Assembly (NCBI RefSeq): GCF_000364605.1
Contig: NZ_KB822576.1
Location: 496,001 to 560,000, forward strand
Source of the DNA: Nocardioides sp. Iso805N
GTDB taxonomy: Bacteria > Actinomycetota > Actinomycetes > Propionibacteriales > Nocardioidaceae
DNA: 64,000 nt
Direction of reading: 5' to 3'
The stretch's first letter is position 1, and every line of letters begins with the position of its first letter. Positions 62,275-64,000 of the stretch are shown in pieces. Under the pieces are notes generated by a model, which searched no databases, was not told the DNA's origin, and worked only from the letters and a program-made list of their open reading frames with translations. A program made the position numbers and the translations under genes.

Positions 62275-63342
62275 ATGGCCGACCAGACCAAGCCCGCGAC
62301 CCGCGCCGTACATGCCGGACGGCCGGCGCACGAGCCCGACCAGCCGCTCAACGTCCCGATCACGATGGCCTCTACCTACGTGGGCGGCGGCGAGAAGGAG
62401 TACGGCCGCTACACCAACGACGCGTGGGTGGCGTTCGAGACCGCCCTGGGCGAGCTCGAGGGCGGCAAGGCGCTCACCTTCAGCAGCGGCCTGGCCGCGA
62501 TCGCGACCATGCTCGACCTGGTCAACGACTCGGTCGTGGTGGCCGGGCAGTCCTACCTCGGCACCGTCGGGCAGCTCGCCGACCTTGAGGCCCGCGGCCG
62601 GCTGACCACCCGCCTGGTCGACATCACCGACACCGCCGCCGTGGTCGCGGCGCTGGACGAGGACGTCGCGCTGCTGTGGATCGAGTCGCCGACCAACCCG
62701 GGCATGGCGGTGGCCGACCTGCCCGCCCTGATCACGGCTGCGCACGCCGTCGGCGCTCGCGTCGTGGTCGACAACACCTTCGCCACTCCCCTGCTGCAGC
62801 AGCCGTTGGCGCTGGGAGCGGACGTGGTGGTGCACTCCGCGACGAAATACCTCGCCGGTCACTCGGACGCCGTGATGGGTGCCATCGTCGTACGCGACGA
62901 CGAGGGCGGCCAGGCGCTCTGGGACGTGCTCAAGGGCCGCCGCGACCTGATCGGCGCCATCCCGGGGACGCTGGAGGCCTGGCTCGCCCTGCGTGGCCTA
63001 CGCACGCTGGCGTTGCGGGTCGAGCGCGCCTCGGCCAACGCCGTCACGCTGGTGCAGCGACTCGAGGACCACCCGGCGGTCGAGAAGGTGCTCTATCCCG
63101 GCTTCGGCGGCATGCTCGCGATCGTGCTCGGCTCGGCCGAAGCAGCCGATGCGGTGACGCACGCGACGTCGCTGTGGGTGCACTGCACCTCGCTCGGCGG
63201 TGTCGAGTCGACCTTCGAACGACGCCGACGCTGGAAGGGCGAGGACAAGGACGTTCCCGACGGCCTGATCCGGCTCAGCGTCGGCATCGAGGACGTCGAC
63301 GACCTGTGGGCCGACCTCGCGGGCGCCCTCAACGGGCTCTGA
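62275..63342 (+). CDS. PLP-dependent trans-sulfuration enzyme (cystathionine gamma-synthase/lyase family)
   Basis: The 355 residues match the Cys/Met metabolism PLP family: [16 protein letters not shown], the cofactor-contact FSSGLAA and the PLP-lysine motif [11 protein letters not shown]. The C-terminal [12 protein letters not shown] holds the substrate-binding region. Synthase, lyase or methionine gamma-lyase activity cannot be told from sequence alone. The length is slightly below the usual 380-400. The ATG at 62275 was chosen over a GTG 6 bases upstream because of the -10 spacing. Confidence 0.88.
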   Translation: MADQTKPATRAVHAGRPAHEPDQPLNVPITMASTYVGGGEKEYGRYTNDAWVAFETALGELEGGKALTFSSGLAAIATMLDLVNDSVVVAGQSYLGTVGQLADLEARGRLTTRLVDITDTAAVVAALDEDVALLWIESPTNPGMAVADLPALITAAHAVGARVVVDNTFATPLLQQPLALGADVVVHSATKYLAGHSDAVMGAIVVRDDEGGQALWDVLKGRRDLIGAIPGTLEAWLALRGLRTLALRVERASANAVTLVQRLEDHPAVEKVLYPGFGGMLAIVLGSAEAADAVTHATSLWVHCTSLGGVESTFERRRRWKGEDKDVPDGLIRLSVGIEDVDDLWADLAGALNGL

Positions 63343-63350
63343 GCCTGCCG

Positions 63351-63818
63351 ATGGATGACGTGGAGGTCCGCCGCGCCACGCCTGCCCACCTGGCATCGCT
63401 GCTGGGCATGCTCGGCGAGTTCTACGCCGAGGACGGACACGAGTACGACGAAGGCCGCATCCGGGCTGCCCTCGACCCGCTGCTGACCGACGACGCCCTT
63501 GGCCAGGTGTGGGTCCTGCAGCGGCGCGTCGACGACCTCGACAGCGGCCTGCTCGGCTACGCCGTGCTGACCTGGGGCTGGAGCCTGGAGTCCGGCGGCC
63601 GCGAGGGTCTGCTCGACGAGTTCTTCGTGGTCACTGGCCGGCGCCGAGGTGGGCTCGGCGGCCTGCTGATCGAACGCGTCATCGCCGAGGCTCGCACGGC
63701 GGGCTGCCGGGCACTGTTCCTGGAGACCGAACGCCCCAACCACAAGGCACGGGCGTTCTACGACCGGCACGGTCTGGAAGAGCAGGAATCGATCTGGATG
63801 AGTGCGCAGCTCGACTAA
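63351..63818 (+). CDS. GNAT family acetyltransferase
   Basis: The 155-residue protein opens MDDVEVRRATPAHLASLLGM. The acetyl-CoA loop is in VTGRRRGGLGGLLIERVI, and LFLETERPNHKARAFYDRHGLEE is the C-terminal motif. The substrate is unknown. It lies 8 bases after the trans-sulfuration gene and is probably co-transcribed. Its stop codon overlaps the stop of the convergent gene at 63815. Confidence 0.87.
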   Translation: MDDVEVRRATPAHLASLLGMLGEFYAEDGHEYDEGRIRAALDPLLTDDALGQVWVLQRRVDDLDSGLLGYAVLTWGWSLESGGREGLLDEFFVVTGRRRGGLGGLLIERVIAEARTAGCRALFLETERPNHKARAFYDRHGLEEQESIWMSAQLD

Positions 63819-64000
63819 CGCCCGACGTGGGCGGTTCCTCGCTCGATGCCGTCGCCACGTCGCTCCCGGTCGTGCGTACCGACCCGACGCAGCAGGGCGG
63901 CCGCGGCAGCCAGCACCAGTTCGCGGTCGTAGGTGACGACGTAGTCGAAGCGGCGGTCCGTGTCCGGTCCCGAGTCGCCGAGATCTCGGGCCAGGACCGC
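63815..64000 (-). CDS. C-terminal part of an unidentified protein (cut by window edge)
   Basis: A minus-strand frame is open from base 64000 to a TAG at 63815-63817. It encodes 61 residues with RRFDYVVTYDRELVLAAAA in the middle and an Arg/Gly-rich end. The codon pattern looks coding, but no family was recognised. The two convergent stop codons overlap by 2 bases. Confidence 0.6.
   Translation of the reverse strand, partial: AVLARDLGDSGPDTDRRFDYVVTYDRELVLAAAAALLRRVGTHDRERRGDGIERGTAHVGR

Overview
The window is high-GC DNA with actinobacterial gene content and order. Marks of this are DUF2469, the rpsP–KH–rimM–trmD–rplS–lepB–rnhB–DUF2469–yraN–comM–dprA–xerC series, an amtB–PII–glnD–ffh block, a GlnR-type box, a CebR-type operator and many start codons that sit directly behind a TAnnnT hexamer. 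The proteins look most like Nocardioides and relatives, but that placement is an inference from family resemblance. Nearly all of the window is chromosomal core, and most core genes lie on the minus strand.

Region 1 (1-21,800) is one long minus-strand housekeeping series read from right to left. It runs amtB, a PII protein, a second PII protein, glnD, ffh, a NYN-domain RNase, a secreted GH3 beta-glucosidase, an amidohydrolase, rpsP, khpA, rimM, a trmD-acetyltransferase fusion, rplS, lepB, rnhB, DUF2469, a decayed secreted-protein gene, yraN, comM, dprA and xerC. A divergent M23 peptidase and the start of rpsB close it. Several stop/start overlaps imply coupling. Internal promoters and hairpins break it into units.

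Region 2 (21,760-40,000) is an accessory surface-polymer region split by ftsY. It holds a DUF2304/GT2 pair, a small repeat-module protein, two tandem RgpF-glycerophosphotransferase fusions, large membrane proteins, a two-domain glycosyltransferase, a methyltransferase and an IS630 transposase remnant. It separates smc, ftsY and amtB, which are usually neighbours in actinobacteria. Four of its proteins carry the same paired WY/HY module.

Region 3 (40,100-64,000) returns to core functions: smc, a divergent TetR/MFS efflux pair, a glycerophosphotransferase-like protein, fpg, rnc, rpmF, a DUF177 protein, coaD, rsmD, recG, a FakA-like kinase, rpmB, an RDD protein, thiL, a stand-alone Lrp-type RAM domain, two Ddl-type ligases (one with an altered metal site), murF, a trans-sulfuration enzyme and acetyltransferases. 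No rRNA, tRNA, CRISPR array or intact mobile element was seen. The most notable signals are the shared module in the polymer locus, a perfect 36-bp palindrome inserted in fpg, the TrmD fusion, and well-formed GlnR, CebR, CRP-type and TetR operator candidates.
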